Source of the DNA: Prevotellaceae bacterium
GTDB lineage: Bacteria > Bacteroidota > Bacteroidia > Bacteroidales > UBA932
Reading direction: 5' to 3'
Length of the DNA stretch: 6,089 nucleotides
NCBI GenBank assembly: GCA_031284065.1
Contig: JAITAP010000247.1
Coordinates: forward strand, 1 to 6,089
The position numbers and the translations under genes are program-made. Below are positions 1 through 5,007 of the stretch, piece after piece; positions within the stretch are counted from its first letter, which is position 1; each line of letters begins with the position of its first letter. Below the pieces are notes generated by a model. The model worked only from the letters and a program-made list of their open reading frames with translations, did no database searches and was not told the DNA's origin.

Positions 1-33
1 TTTTTAGGTAGCGGATGAAATCCAAATTTTTCC

Positions 34-41
34 TACCTTTG
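34..41 (+). promoter_or_regulatory. Possible Bacteroidota -7 box reading into the palindromic element
   Basis: TACCTTTG matches the TAnnTTTG -7 consensus of the Bacteroidota primary sigma factor. No TTG/TTTG is seen 18-21 bases upstream, so the match is half a promoter at best. The next plus-strand gene starts more than 1.5 kb away. If the promoter is active it would transcribe the 71-240 palindrome as a structured RNA, or it may be left over from a gene disrupted or lost here. Confidence 0.25.
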
Positions 42-70
42 TGGCATATAGTAAGAATTGACAATTGCCT

Positions 71-240
71 GCGACTTTGTTGCAACGAGAGCACATTACT
101 ATATAAAACTTACGACAGCAAGTCCCGCAGGGACGACACATGCTGTCGCCTCCAAAGTGTCGTCCCTGCGGGACTTAAGACGGCGTTAGCCAATTCAGGA
201 TTTAAAATTTTTCCTCAAGTTCTCGTTGCAACAAAGTCGC
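71..240. repeat. 170-bp nested palindromic (MITE/REP-like) element
   Basis: Bases 71-90 (GCGACTTTGTTGCAACGAGA) and 221-240 are perfect 20/20 reverse complements. They enclose a second perfect 20-bp inverted repeat (120-139 with 157-176). Each outer arm also carries the self-complementary octamer GTTGCAAC. No open reading frame inside resembles a protein. The architecture resembles a non-autonomous miniature element or a dispersed intergenic palindrome. No target-site duplication longer than one base is visible at the edges, so transposition cannot be claimed. It lies downstream of the minus-strand DJ-1-family gene, where it could end or protect the mRNA. The rest of 1-296 holds nothing gene-like that I can support. 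Confidence 0.75.
120..176. repeat. Inner 20-bp perfect inverted repeat with self-complementary arms
   Basis: AAGTCCCGCAGGGACGACAC (120-139) is perfectly complementary to 157-176, with a 17-base loop. Each arm can also fold on itself: GTCCC-GCA-GGGAC at 122-134 and GTCCC-TGC-GGGAC at 162-174. The loop contains TGCTGTCG (141-148), which pairs with CGACAGCA immediately 5' of the stem (113-120). Several alternative folds are therefore available. Two small hairpins next to each other, able to merge into one long one, is a layout typical of REP-type elements. Assignment to a named family needs a genome-wide search. Confidence 0.75.
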
Positions 241-243
241 TGT

Positions 244-255
244 AATTCGTGGGCA
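244..255 (+). repeat. Short direct repeat AATTCGTGGGCA, left copy
   Basis: The 12-mer AATTCGTGGGCA recurs on the same strand at 6047-6058. With flanking bases the match is 16 of 18 (TGyAATTCGTGGGCArAA). Both copies are intergenic and lie downstream of a hairpin with a GCA loop. A match of this length is near what chance gives in 6 kb, so it is recorded only as a possible trace of a dispersed repeat family. Confidence 0.3.
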
Positions 256-286
256 AAACCATTTTATAGTACCAATTTTGAATTAA

Positions 287-311
287 GGCTTGTGCGTCAG
301 AGCAGCAAGCC
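287..311 (-). terminator. Weak terminator-like hairpin at the end of the DJ-1-family gene
   Basis: Read on the minus strand, GGCTTG (311-306) pairs with CAAGCC (292-287) across a 13-base loop that contains the stop codon, and TTAATT follows. The stem is only 6 bp and the T-tract is broken, so this is a weak candidate for an intrinsic terminator. Confidence 0.25.
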
Positions 312-836
312 GGCTGCCACTTCGTCGCGCTTAGCTTTGCCGGCGATGAGCTCCGCCAGCGTCAGGGCAAACTCCAGCGCAAAAGCAGGTCCCTTGCCGG
401 TTACTATGTTGCCATCTATCACCACAGGCTGGTCTGTAGCAAGGATTGCCCCTGTGAGGTACTTCTCAAAGCTGGGGTAGCAGGTTGCTTTTTTTCCTTT
501 CAGCAGCCCAAGCCCGCCCAGCACCATTGGCGCAGCGCAAATGGCGGCAATTTTCACTCCCGCCTCGTAAGAGGTCAGCAAAAGTTTTTTGAGCTTCTCA
601 AATTCGTTAAGGCGAGTTGTACCGCCGGGTAGCGCCAACAGCACGGCGTCGCTAAAGTCGGCTTCCTCAAACAGCAAGTCCGCCTCTACCGTTACCCGGT
701 GGCTTGCCGTTACTAATCGAGAGTCCTCTACCGAAACGGTTTTCACGGTCAGCCCTGCCCTGCGCAGCACATCTACCGCAGCAAGCGCCTCTACTTCCTC
801 AAATCCTGTGGTCAGGAATATATACGTGGTCTTCAT
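297..836 (-). CDS. DJ-1/PfpI (ThiJ) family protein
   Basis: A 179-residue protein that matches the DJ-1/YajL subfamily along its whole length. The N-terminus has the GFEEVEALAAVDVLRRAG signature, with E16 in the place of the DJ-1 glutamate that contacts the catalytic cysteine. The nucleophile elbow is AAICAAP with Cys100, and a late TGKGPAFALEFAL segment matches the family C-terminal core. LALPGG precedes the elbow at about residues 67-72. Residue 120 is Tyr (TCYPSF) where human DJ-1 has His126, so this is not a classical Cys-His pair; E. coli YajL also lacks the His there. Known family roles include protein/nucleotide deglycase, chaperone and oxidative-stress functions, still debated; the protein is expected to be cytosolic. 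I chose the ATG at 836 over an in-frame ATG at 920, because the extra 28 residues look non-coding and the promoter -7 box at 878-885 lies inside that extension. Confidence 0.93.
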   Translation of the reverse strand: MKTTYIFLTTGFEEVEALAAVDVLRRAGLTVKTVSVEDSRLVTASHRVTVEADLLFEEADFSDAVLLALPGGTTRLNEFEKLKKLLLTSYEAGVKIAAICAAPMVLGGLGLLKGKKATCYPSFEKYLTGAILATDQPVVIDGNIVTGKGPAFALEFALTLAELIAGKAKRDEVAAGLLL

Positions 837-877
837 GACGTTGAAATTTTTAAAATACTTATTGTTTTTTTGTCCGG

Positions 878-908
878 CAAACGTACGTGAATTTTTTGGG
901 ATTTGCAA
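878..908 (-). promoter_or_regulatory. Bacteroidota promoter of the DJ-1-family gene
   Basis: On the minus strand TACGTTTG (885-878) matches TAnnTTTG exactly. TTG (908-906) lies 20 bases upstream, the expected -33 spacing. Transcription would start near 871, leaving a leader of about 35 bases before the ATG at 836. This supports the short start of the gene and independent transcription from the upstream YhcH-family gene. Confidence 0.7.
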
Positions 909-1015
909 GCTGCCGTGCAAAAGGTGTGCACTTTAAATTGGGGTGATGTAAAAAGTATGCAGCCATAACAATATCCGTCCAAATGGAAATTGGCGGGATA
1001 GCCATGCGCCTCTAC

Positions 1016-1471
1016 CTATTCCAAGCTCGCAAGCGCCTTTACCACCACCTTTTTTATTTCACCGTTGCCAATCAGCGGAGCGTGCACGTCTTCGGGGAAG
1101 AAGACGGCAAATTGTCCGGGCTTAATTTCCACGTAAGAGTCCGGTTTGTCGGCGTAGAAAATAATGTCTTTTTCGGGGTTATACTCCACCTTGACGTTTT
1201 TACAGTCGGGGCGGAAGCTCCAGCCAAAAGTTTCGCTGCCGCTAACGCAAGCCTGTATGTCAATGTAGCGGTTGTGCGCCTCGTGCTTGGCAGCCTCCGG
1301 CGCAAGCCCCTGTCGCACCATAAAAGTAGCGTAAACTTCTGCGCCGTCAATTTCGTACTTGCGCTCCTCTAACTTGCTCAAATCGTTGTTGATGAGAAAG
1401 CCAAACGCCTTTTCAAAGCGTGGGTTTAGCGAAAAATATTTTTTCGCGTTGGTTATGTGGTCGATTATCAT
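1016..1471 (-). CDS. YhcH/YjgK/YiaL family protein (DUF386, cupin-like)
   Basis: 151 residues, the usual size for this family, which includes E. coli NanQ/YhcH, TabA (YjgK), YiaL and the EbgC subunit. Visible signatures are KHEAHNRYIDIQACVSGSE (about 62-80), YADKPDSY (about 106-113), the FFPEDVHAP segment (124-132) and a final KKVVVKA strand. H66 and H130, with E64, are the likely metal ligands of the beta-sandwich, by family analogy. Members act on sugars, for example as the sialic-acid anomerase NanQ, but many have no known substrate. No sialic-acid or other sugar-catabolic genes adjoin it here, so the substrate cannot be named. The protein has no signal peptide and is expected in the cytosol. 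It is divergent from cstA, with a 79-bp shared promoter region, and 179 bp upstream of the co-directional DJ-1-family gene, which has its own promoter. Confidence 0.92.
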   Translation of the reverse strand: MIIDHITNAKKYFSLNPRFEKAFGFLINNDLSKLEERKYEIDGAEVYATFMVRQGLAPEAAKHEAHNRYIDIQACVSGSETFGWSFRPDCKNVKVEYNPEKDIIFYADKPDSYVEIKPGQFAVFFPEDVHAPLIGNGEIKKVVVKALASLE

Positions 1472-1484
1472 GGCAAAAAATGTT

Positions 1485-1492
1485 TAATTTTG
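1485..1492 (+). promoter_or_regulatory. Candidate -7 box for cstA
   Basis: TAATTTTG fits TAnnTTTG. It would start transcription about 50 bases before the cstA ATG. No clear TTG is found 18-21 bases upstream, so activation by a regulator is possible. The box lies 6 bases from the opposing -7 box of the YhcH-family gene. Confidence 0.45.
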
Positions 1493-1502
1493 TTGCGACA
1501 AA
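1489..1502. promoter_or_regulatory. Small dyad between the divergent -7 boxes
   Basis: TTTGT-TGCG-ACAAA is a perfect 5-bp inverted repeat around a 4-base centre. It overlaps the 3' end of both putative -7 boxes, since each box supplies its TTTG to one arm. The symmetry may simply follow from two facing TTTG motifs, or it may be an operator. No regulator gene lies nearby. Confidence 0.3.
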
Positions 1503-1506
1503 TATA
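1499..1506 (-). promoter_or_regulatory. -7 box of the YhcH-family gene
   Basis: On the minus strand TATATTTG matches TAnnTTTG exactly. It sits 27 bases from the start codon at 1471, giving a short leader. The expected -33 position holds TTAC, a weak match. Confidence 0.55.
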
Positions 1507-1550
1507 GTTATTTTTATCAGATATACAGTAACGGTTTGGATTTTTGAGTA

Positions 1551-2975
1551 ATGTACAGCTTCATTATTTGCGCAATCCTTTTGGTTGCGGGCTACTTTGT
1601 TTACGGCGCTGTGGTGGCGCGTATTTTCGGCGCGGACGCCAATCGCCCCACGCCCGTGCAAACCCGCTACGACGGCGTGGACTACGTTCCGCTGCCGTGG
1701 TGGAAGATTTTTTTTATTCAGCTCCTCAACATTGCCGGGCTGGGGCCTATATTTGGCGCTATTATGGGCGCAGTGTACGGGACTTCGGCTTTCTTGTGGA
1801 TTGTATTCGGGTGCATTTTTGGCGGCGCGGTGCACGACTATTGCGCGGGAATGTTATCCATACGGCATGGCGGCGAAAGCCTGCCGGAAACCGTTGGCCG
1901 CTACATGGGTAAGCCGTTCAAGCAGGGTATTCGGGTGTTTTCGGTGCTACTCATGCTGCAAGTGGGGGCGGTGTTCATTGCGGGGCCTGCCGATTTGCTT
2001 GCCGGCTTCACGCCCGATTTTATGACCTCCGCGTTTTGGGTAGGGGTTATTTTTATATACTACCTGTTGGCCACGCTTCTCCCCATCGACAAGCTCATAG
2101 GGCGCATTTACCCTGTTTTTGGGGCGGCGTTGCTCTTCATGGCAGCGGGCGTTTTTATTTCGCTGCTTTACTACCATCCTCCTGTTCCCGAGCTTACGCA
2201 GGGCGTGGGCAACATGCGACCCGACGCCGGGCAGTACCCCATTTTTCCGCTGCTGTTTATTTCCATTGCCTGCGGCGCCATATCGGGGTTTCACGCCACG
2301 CAGTCGCCCCTCATGGCGCGGTGCATAAAGAATGAAAAGCTGGGGCGGCGGATTTTTTTTGGCGCTATGATTGCCGAAGGGCTTATGGCGCTGACGTGGG
2401 CTGCCGCTGCCGCAAGCTTTTTTGGGTCGGCAGGAGGGTTGCAGCAGTTCTTGGCAGCGCATGGCAACAACGCTGCGCCGGTGGTGGACGCTATTGTGAA
2501 TACATGGATGGGGCGTGTGGGGGGATTACTTGCCATACTTGGGGTAGTCATAGCGCCCATCACCTCCGGAGATACGGCTTTGCGCTCGGCAAGGCTTATT
2601 ATAGCGGACATTACAGGCGTTGGGCAGCGCAGCATCAAAAACAGGCTGTACATTACGCTGCCCATTTTCCTTGTGGTGTTTTTGCTTCTGCAAATCAACT
2701 TCGACGTTATTTGGCGGTACTTTGCGTGGAGCAACCAAACCCTTGCAGCCTGCACTCTGTGGGCAATTACCGTATATTTTGTACGGCAAAAACGCTTTTA
2801 CGGGATTACGCTTATTCCGGCAGTATTCATGACGCTGGTTTGCTCTACCTACCTGCTGATTGCCCCCGAGGGGTTTGCGCTACAGCACACCGCAGCCTAC
2901 ATTGGCGGAGCAATATTTACGGTAGCCATGCTGCTGATATTCATTTTATGGATGAGGCGCAGGACAACCTTTTAG
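1551..2975 (+). CDS. cstA: Carbon starvation protein A (CstA family), short form
   Basis: A 474-residue, very hydrophobic integral membrane protein. Family signatures run in order: RYDGVDYVP (39-47), IAGLGPIFGAIMGAVYG (61-77), GGAVHDY (91-97), GFHATQSPLMARC (246-258), SGDTALRSARLIIAD (339-353) and WRYFAWSNQTLA (388-399). Roughly a dozen membrane segments can be drawn, and the tail is basic (RRRTTF). E. coli CstA and BtsT are about 700 residues. This version lacks the extra C-terminal portion, as I recall being usual for Bacteroidota homologues, so I do not regard it as truncated. Known members take up pyruvate or peptides under carbon limitation; the substrate here cannot be read from sequence. 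The start is the first ATG before a membrane helix, and there is no Shine-Dalgarno, as is normal for the phylum. The gene is divergent from the YhcH-family gene and converges on the DUF3127 gene 42 bp downstream. Confidence 0.93.
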   Translation: MYSFIICAILLVAGYFVYGAVVARIFGADANRPTPVQTRYDGVDYVPLPWWKIFFIQLLNIAGLGPIFGAIMGAVYGTSAFLWIVFGCIFGGAVHDYCAGMLSIRHGGESLPETVGRYMGKPFKQGIRVFSVLLMLQVGAVFIAGPADLLAGFTPDFMTSAFWVGVIFIYYLLATLLPIDKLIGRIYPVFGAALLFMAAGVFISLLYYHPPVPELTQGVGNMRPDAGQYPIFPLLFISIACGAISGFHATQSPLMARCIKNEKLGRRIFFGAMIAEGLMALTWAAAAASFFGSAGGLQQFLAAHGNNAAPVVDAIVNTWMGRVGGLLAILGVVIAPITSGDTALRSARLIIADITGVGQRSIKNRLYITLPIFLVVFLLLQINFDVIWRYFAWSNQTLAACTLWAITVYFVRQKRFYGITLIPAVFMTLVCSTYLLIAPEGFALQHTAAYIGGAIFTVAMLLIFILWMRRRTTF

Positions 2976-3017
2976 AGCGGCACGTCGGGTACAGCTTGCA
3001 TCTTCCCTCAATTCACC

Positions 3018-3404
3018 TTAAAAAGGCAAATCATCTTTGCCGTCCTCGCTTGCGGCAAATGCCTGCGGCTCGGCTCCGGCAGGTTGAGCTGTCGCTACCG
3101 GCGCCGCCGCCGTTGCTGTCGATGTCGTATCGCCGCCTTCTTCTACAAGGTCAATTTTCCACGCGCGCAGGTCGGTGTACCAGCGCCCGTTGAACTCGCG
3201 GCTTTCCGCATCAAAGGAAACGTTCAGCGTGTTGCCCACAACGAGTATGTTCGGGTTTATCCTGTCGCCCCAAATCGAAATGCACACTTTTTTTGGGTAT
3301 TGTCCATCGGTTTCCACAATGACATCTTGTTTTTTCCAGGGACCGTTTCGTCCCTCGCCCGTTTGCAGAGGTAGCAGCTGGGTTAGTTTGGCTTTTAGTT
3401 CCAT
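3018..3404 (-). CDS. DUF3127 protein with SSB-like acidic C-terminal tail
   Basis: A 128-residue protein typical of Bacteroidota. Residues 1-87 form the DUF3127 core, with WKKQDVIVETDGQYPKKVC (23-41), SIWGD (43-47), and SFDAESREFNGRWYTDLRAWKI (63-84). The short alternating strands suggest an OB-like beta-barrel; that fold is my inference. Residues 90-118 are a low-complexity Ala/Thr/Pro/Gln linker. The protein ends in DGKDDLPF, closely resembling the acidic tip (DDDIPF type) through which bacterial single-stranded DNA-binding proteins recruit partners. The biochemical role is unknown to me. A nucleic-acid or SSB-partner role is plausible but unproved. It is a single-gene unit with its own promoter upstream, and it converges on cstA. 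Confidence 0.88.
   Translation of the reverse strand: MELKAKLTQLLPLQTGEGRNGPWKKQDVIVETDGQYPKKVCISIWGDRINPNILVVGNTLNVSFDAESREFNGRWYTDLRAWKIDLVEEGGDTTSTATAAAPVATAQPAGAEPQAFAASEDGKDDLPF
3020..3041 (-). terminator. Intrinsic terminator embedded in the DUF3127 C-terminal codons
   Basis: On the minus strand GGCAAA (3041-3036), loop GATGA, TTTGCC (3030-3025) form a perfect 6-bp stem followed directly by TTTTT (3024-3020). The hairpin is made of the codons for G-K-D-D-L-P, and the T-tract is the Phe codon plus the first base of the TAA stop. No T-tract follows it in the cstA direction, so it should act only on the DUF3127 transcript. Confidence 0.6.
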
Positions 3405-3433
3405 AGTTATAGCTGATTTAATTTTGATGGCTA

Positions 3434-3463
3434 CAAAGATACAAAGTGTTTTTTTGTTTCAAA
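3434..3463 (-). promoter_or_regulatory. Bacteroidota promoter of the DUF3127 gene
   Basis: On the minus strand TATCTTTG (3441-3434) matches TAnnTTTG exactly, with TTTG (3463-3460) 18 bases upstream. The leader would be about 20-25 bases to the ATG at 3404. Confidence 0.65.
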
Positions 3464-3694
3464 AATATTTCGTAGAAACTTTTGCAAATTATGCGGTAAA
3501 AATTTTTCCATGAAAAACAACCGTTGCGGTGAACTCCCGCCGTCACCCGACCGGAACGTGCGCAACAGCAACGTACAGCGGTGCGCCTCTACCGAAAATT
3601 TCTATTGCGGATTTTTTTAGGGAAAAGCAGTACTTTCTACCGAGCGATACATGCTTCGGACTTCTCAAACAAATAAAAACATGGCCGAATGTTA
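3464..3694. other. Intergenic region with no supported gene
   Basis: This is the body of the gap between the divergent DUF3127 and acetyltransferase genes. It contains only short open frames with no family resemblance or plausible initiation. A GC-rich patch (about 3520-3590) sits between AT-rich flanks and carries small dyads, for instance ACCG-TTG-CGGT at 3520-3530 and CGTTGC (3522-3527) against GCAACG (3568-3573). None is strong enough to call an RNA or terminator. Confidence 0.5.
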
Positions 3695-3726
3695 TTTGGT
3701 CGGCAGCATAGTTTTCTCTACCTTTG
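3695..3726 (+). promoter_or_regulatory. Bacteroidota promoter of the acetyltransferase-HAD operon
   Basis: TTTG (3695-3698) and TACCTTTG (3719-3726) are separated by exactly 20 bases, a full match to the -33/-7 consensus and the best promoter in the window. Transcription should begin near 3733, about 35 bases before the ATG at 3768. Confidence 0.8.
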
Positions 3727-3767
3727 CAGCTTAAAATCGGGAAGTAATCACTCACATTAATGCTGGT

Positions 3768-4376
3768 ATGAAAACAGAATTGGAAAAATGTATGGCAGGA
3801 GAATGGTATGATTGCCACGACCCTGTTTTTGTGGATTTCAAGGCTAACGCACGAAAACTTCTGGCGCAGTATAATAAATTGCCATATAGCGATAAAAACG
3901 AGCGATACAGCCTGCTAAAGGAGTTGTTTGGAAGCATAGGCAGTAATGTTTCGGTCGGCAACCCGTTTATCTGCGATTACGGGAAAAATATTTACGTAGG
4001 AAGCAATGTATCAATCAATATGAATTGTACGTTTGTGGACTGCAATAAAATCACCATAGGGAGCAACGTGTTAATCGCATCCAACGTGCAGATTTATACG
4101 GCTGCCCATCCGGTTGAGCTTAGCGAAAGGTTAACGCCCGGCTGGAAGCCGGATAGCAGCGAATACTTTTGCCGCACCTTTGCCCTTCCCGTTACCATTG
4201 CTGACGGTTGCTGGATTGGCGGCGGCGTTATTATTATACCGGGGGTTACGATTGGCGAAAATTCTGTGGTTGGAGCGGGAAGCGTGGTAACGAAAAGTAT
4301 TCCGGCAAACTCTCTGGCCGTCGGAAATCCGTGCAGGGTAATTCGCAAGCTAAATGGGGGGCAACAAAATGGTTAA
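3768..4376 (+). CDS. Sugar O-acetyltransferase (maltose/galactoside acetyltransferase type)
   Basis: A 202-residue member of the hexapeptide-repeat acyltransferases (Maa, LacA, NodL). Residues 3-55 match the N-terminal maltose-acetyltransferase domain (MAGEWYDCHDP, then ARKLLAQYN). Residues 56-196 form the left-handed beta-helix, with repeats such as IGSNVSVG, NIYVGSNVSI, KITIGSNVLI and VTIGENSVVGAGSVV. His114 in TAAHPVE corresponds to the catalytic His of LacA, and WIGGGVIIIPG plus AVGNPCRVI match the acetyl-CoA-binding end. Such enzymes transfer acetyl from acetyl-CoA to a sugar hydroxyl as cytosolic trimers. The acceptor cannot be told, and a cell-surface or detoxification role is equally possible. 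It is about 20 residues longer than E. coli Maa. It is the first gene of an operon and overlaps the HAD gene by 8 bases. Confidence 0.93.
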   Translation: MKTELEKCMAGEWYDCHDPVFVDFKANARKLLAQYNKLPYSDKNERYSLLKELFGSIGSNVSVGNPFICDYGKNIYVGSNVSINMNCTFVDCNKITIGSNVLIASNVQIYTAAHPVELSERLTPGWKPDSSEYFCRTFALPVTIADGCWIGGGVIIIPGVTIGENSVVGAGSVVTKSIPANSLAVGNPCRVIRKLNGGQQNG

Positions 4377-5007
4377 GCTGGTCGCTTTTGATTTGGACGG
4401 AACAATAGGCGAAACTATTGCCATGTGCATACAAGCCTTCCGGAAGGCCGTTAGCCCTTACGCCGGCACGCAGCTCTCGGAGGAGGAGATTGTCCAAACT
4501 TTTGGGCTGAACGAGGAGGGGATGGTAAAGAAAATAGCGGGCGAGCGCTGGCGAGTGGCGCTGGATGATTTTTACGCTCACTACAGGGCAATGCATGGAA
4601 TATGCGCCTCTCCGTTTGACGGGATTAAGGAGCTGATAGGCGAGTTGAAAGCCCGCAACGTTTTGGTCGCTCTTGTTACGGGAAAAGGGAAAGAGAGCTG
4701 CGAAATTACCCTTGAGCAATTTGGGATGAAAAGCTGCTTTGACGGCATAGAAACCGGCTCGCCCGAAAAAAACAGAAAAGCGGAGGCGTTTGCTACGCTA
4801 CAACACCGCTACCACCTGCAACCGGATGAGCTGGTATATATTGGCGACGCCGTTTCGGACGTCAGCGCCTGCCGCGAAGCGGGCATACAGTGCTTATCCG
4901 CAGCGTGGGCTGCATCGGCCAGCTTCAGCCGGTTGGAAGAATGCAATAAAGGGTATGTGTTCCGCTCTGTTGCAGCCATAAAAGAGTACATCATGCAAAT
5001 TTTGTAA
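4369..5007 (+). CDS. HAD-superfamily phosphatase (phosphoglycolate phosphatase-like, subfamily IA)
   Basis: A 212-residue hydrolase with all four HAD motifs: FDLDGT with nucleophile Asp8 and acid/base Asp10, VTGKGK with Thr104, a Lys in SPEKNRKAEAF (134 or 137), and YIGDAVSDVSACREAG with Mg2+-binding Asp160/Asp164. An alpha-helical cap sits between motifs I and II (about 15-85), which places it in subfamily IA beside Gph and beta-phosphoglucomutase-like enzymes. The precise substrate, a phosphorylated sugar or small acid, cannot be deduced. I prefer the ATG at 4369, because VKLVAFDLDGT is the usual N-terminus; an in-frame ATG at 4354 would add five residues. A G-rich run ends about 8 bases before the chosen start, which is unusual for this phylum. 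The 8-base overlap with the acetyltransferase suggests translational coupling. The 3' end overlaps cutC, on the opposite strand, by 17 bases. Confidence 0.92.
   Translation: MVKLVAFDLDGTIGETIAMCIQAFRKAVSPYAGTQLSEEEIVQTFGLNEEGMVKKIAGERWRVALDDFYAHYRAMHGICASPFDGIKELIGELKARNVLVALVTGKGKESCEITLEQFGMKSCFDGIETGSPEKNRKAEAFATLQHRYHLQPDELVYIGDAVSDVSACREAGIQCLSAAWAASASFSRLEECNKGYVFRSVAAIKEYIMQIL

Noticed and set aside
6..38. AGGTAG/CTACCT inverted repeat with an inner GGAT-GAA-ATCC hairpin as a terminator
   Set aside because: The arms are short, the loop is long and the stem is interrupted. The upstream gene it would terminate is outside the window, so support is insufficient.
120..176. CRISPR repeat or spacer unit
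   Set aside because: There is one palindrome only, with no repeated unit at regular spacing and no cas genes.
837..920. N-terminal extension of the DJ-1-family protein from the in-frame ATG at 920
   Set aside because: The 28 extra residues do not resemble the family N-terminus, and the strong -7 box at 878-885 falls inside them. The ATG at 836 gives the canonical protein.
1544..1912. Long plus-strand open frames overlapping cstA (also 1585-2025, 2036-2335, 2396-3193)
   Set aside because: These are out-of-frame shadows of the GC-rich cstA gene: rich in Arg, Cys and His, with no family resemblance. The cstA frame is full-length with every signature.
1947..2755. Minus-strand open frames antisense to cstA
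   Set aside because: They are low-plausibility translations opposite a clear membrane-protein gene, with no promoter-like octamer or recognisable motif.
3529..3711. 60-codon plus-strand frame in the 3405-3767 gap
   Set aside because: There is no upstream promoter element, it ends inside the promoter of the next gene, and the translation matches nothing I recognise.
3543..3818. 91-codon minus-strand frame across the acetyltransferase promoter
   Set aside because: It covers the best promoter in the window and the start of the acetyltransferase, lacks family resemblance, and has a noncoding-like composition.
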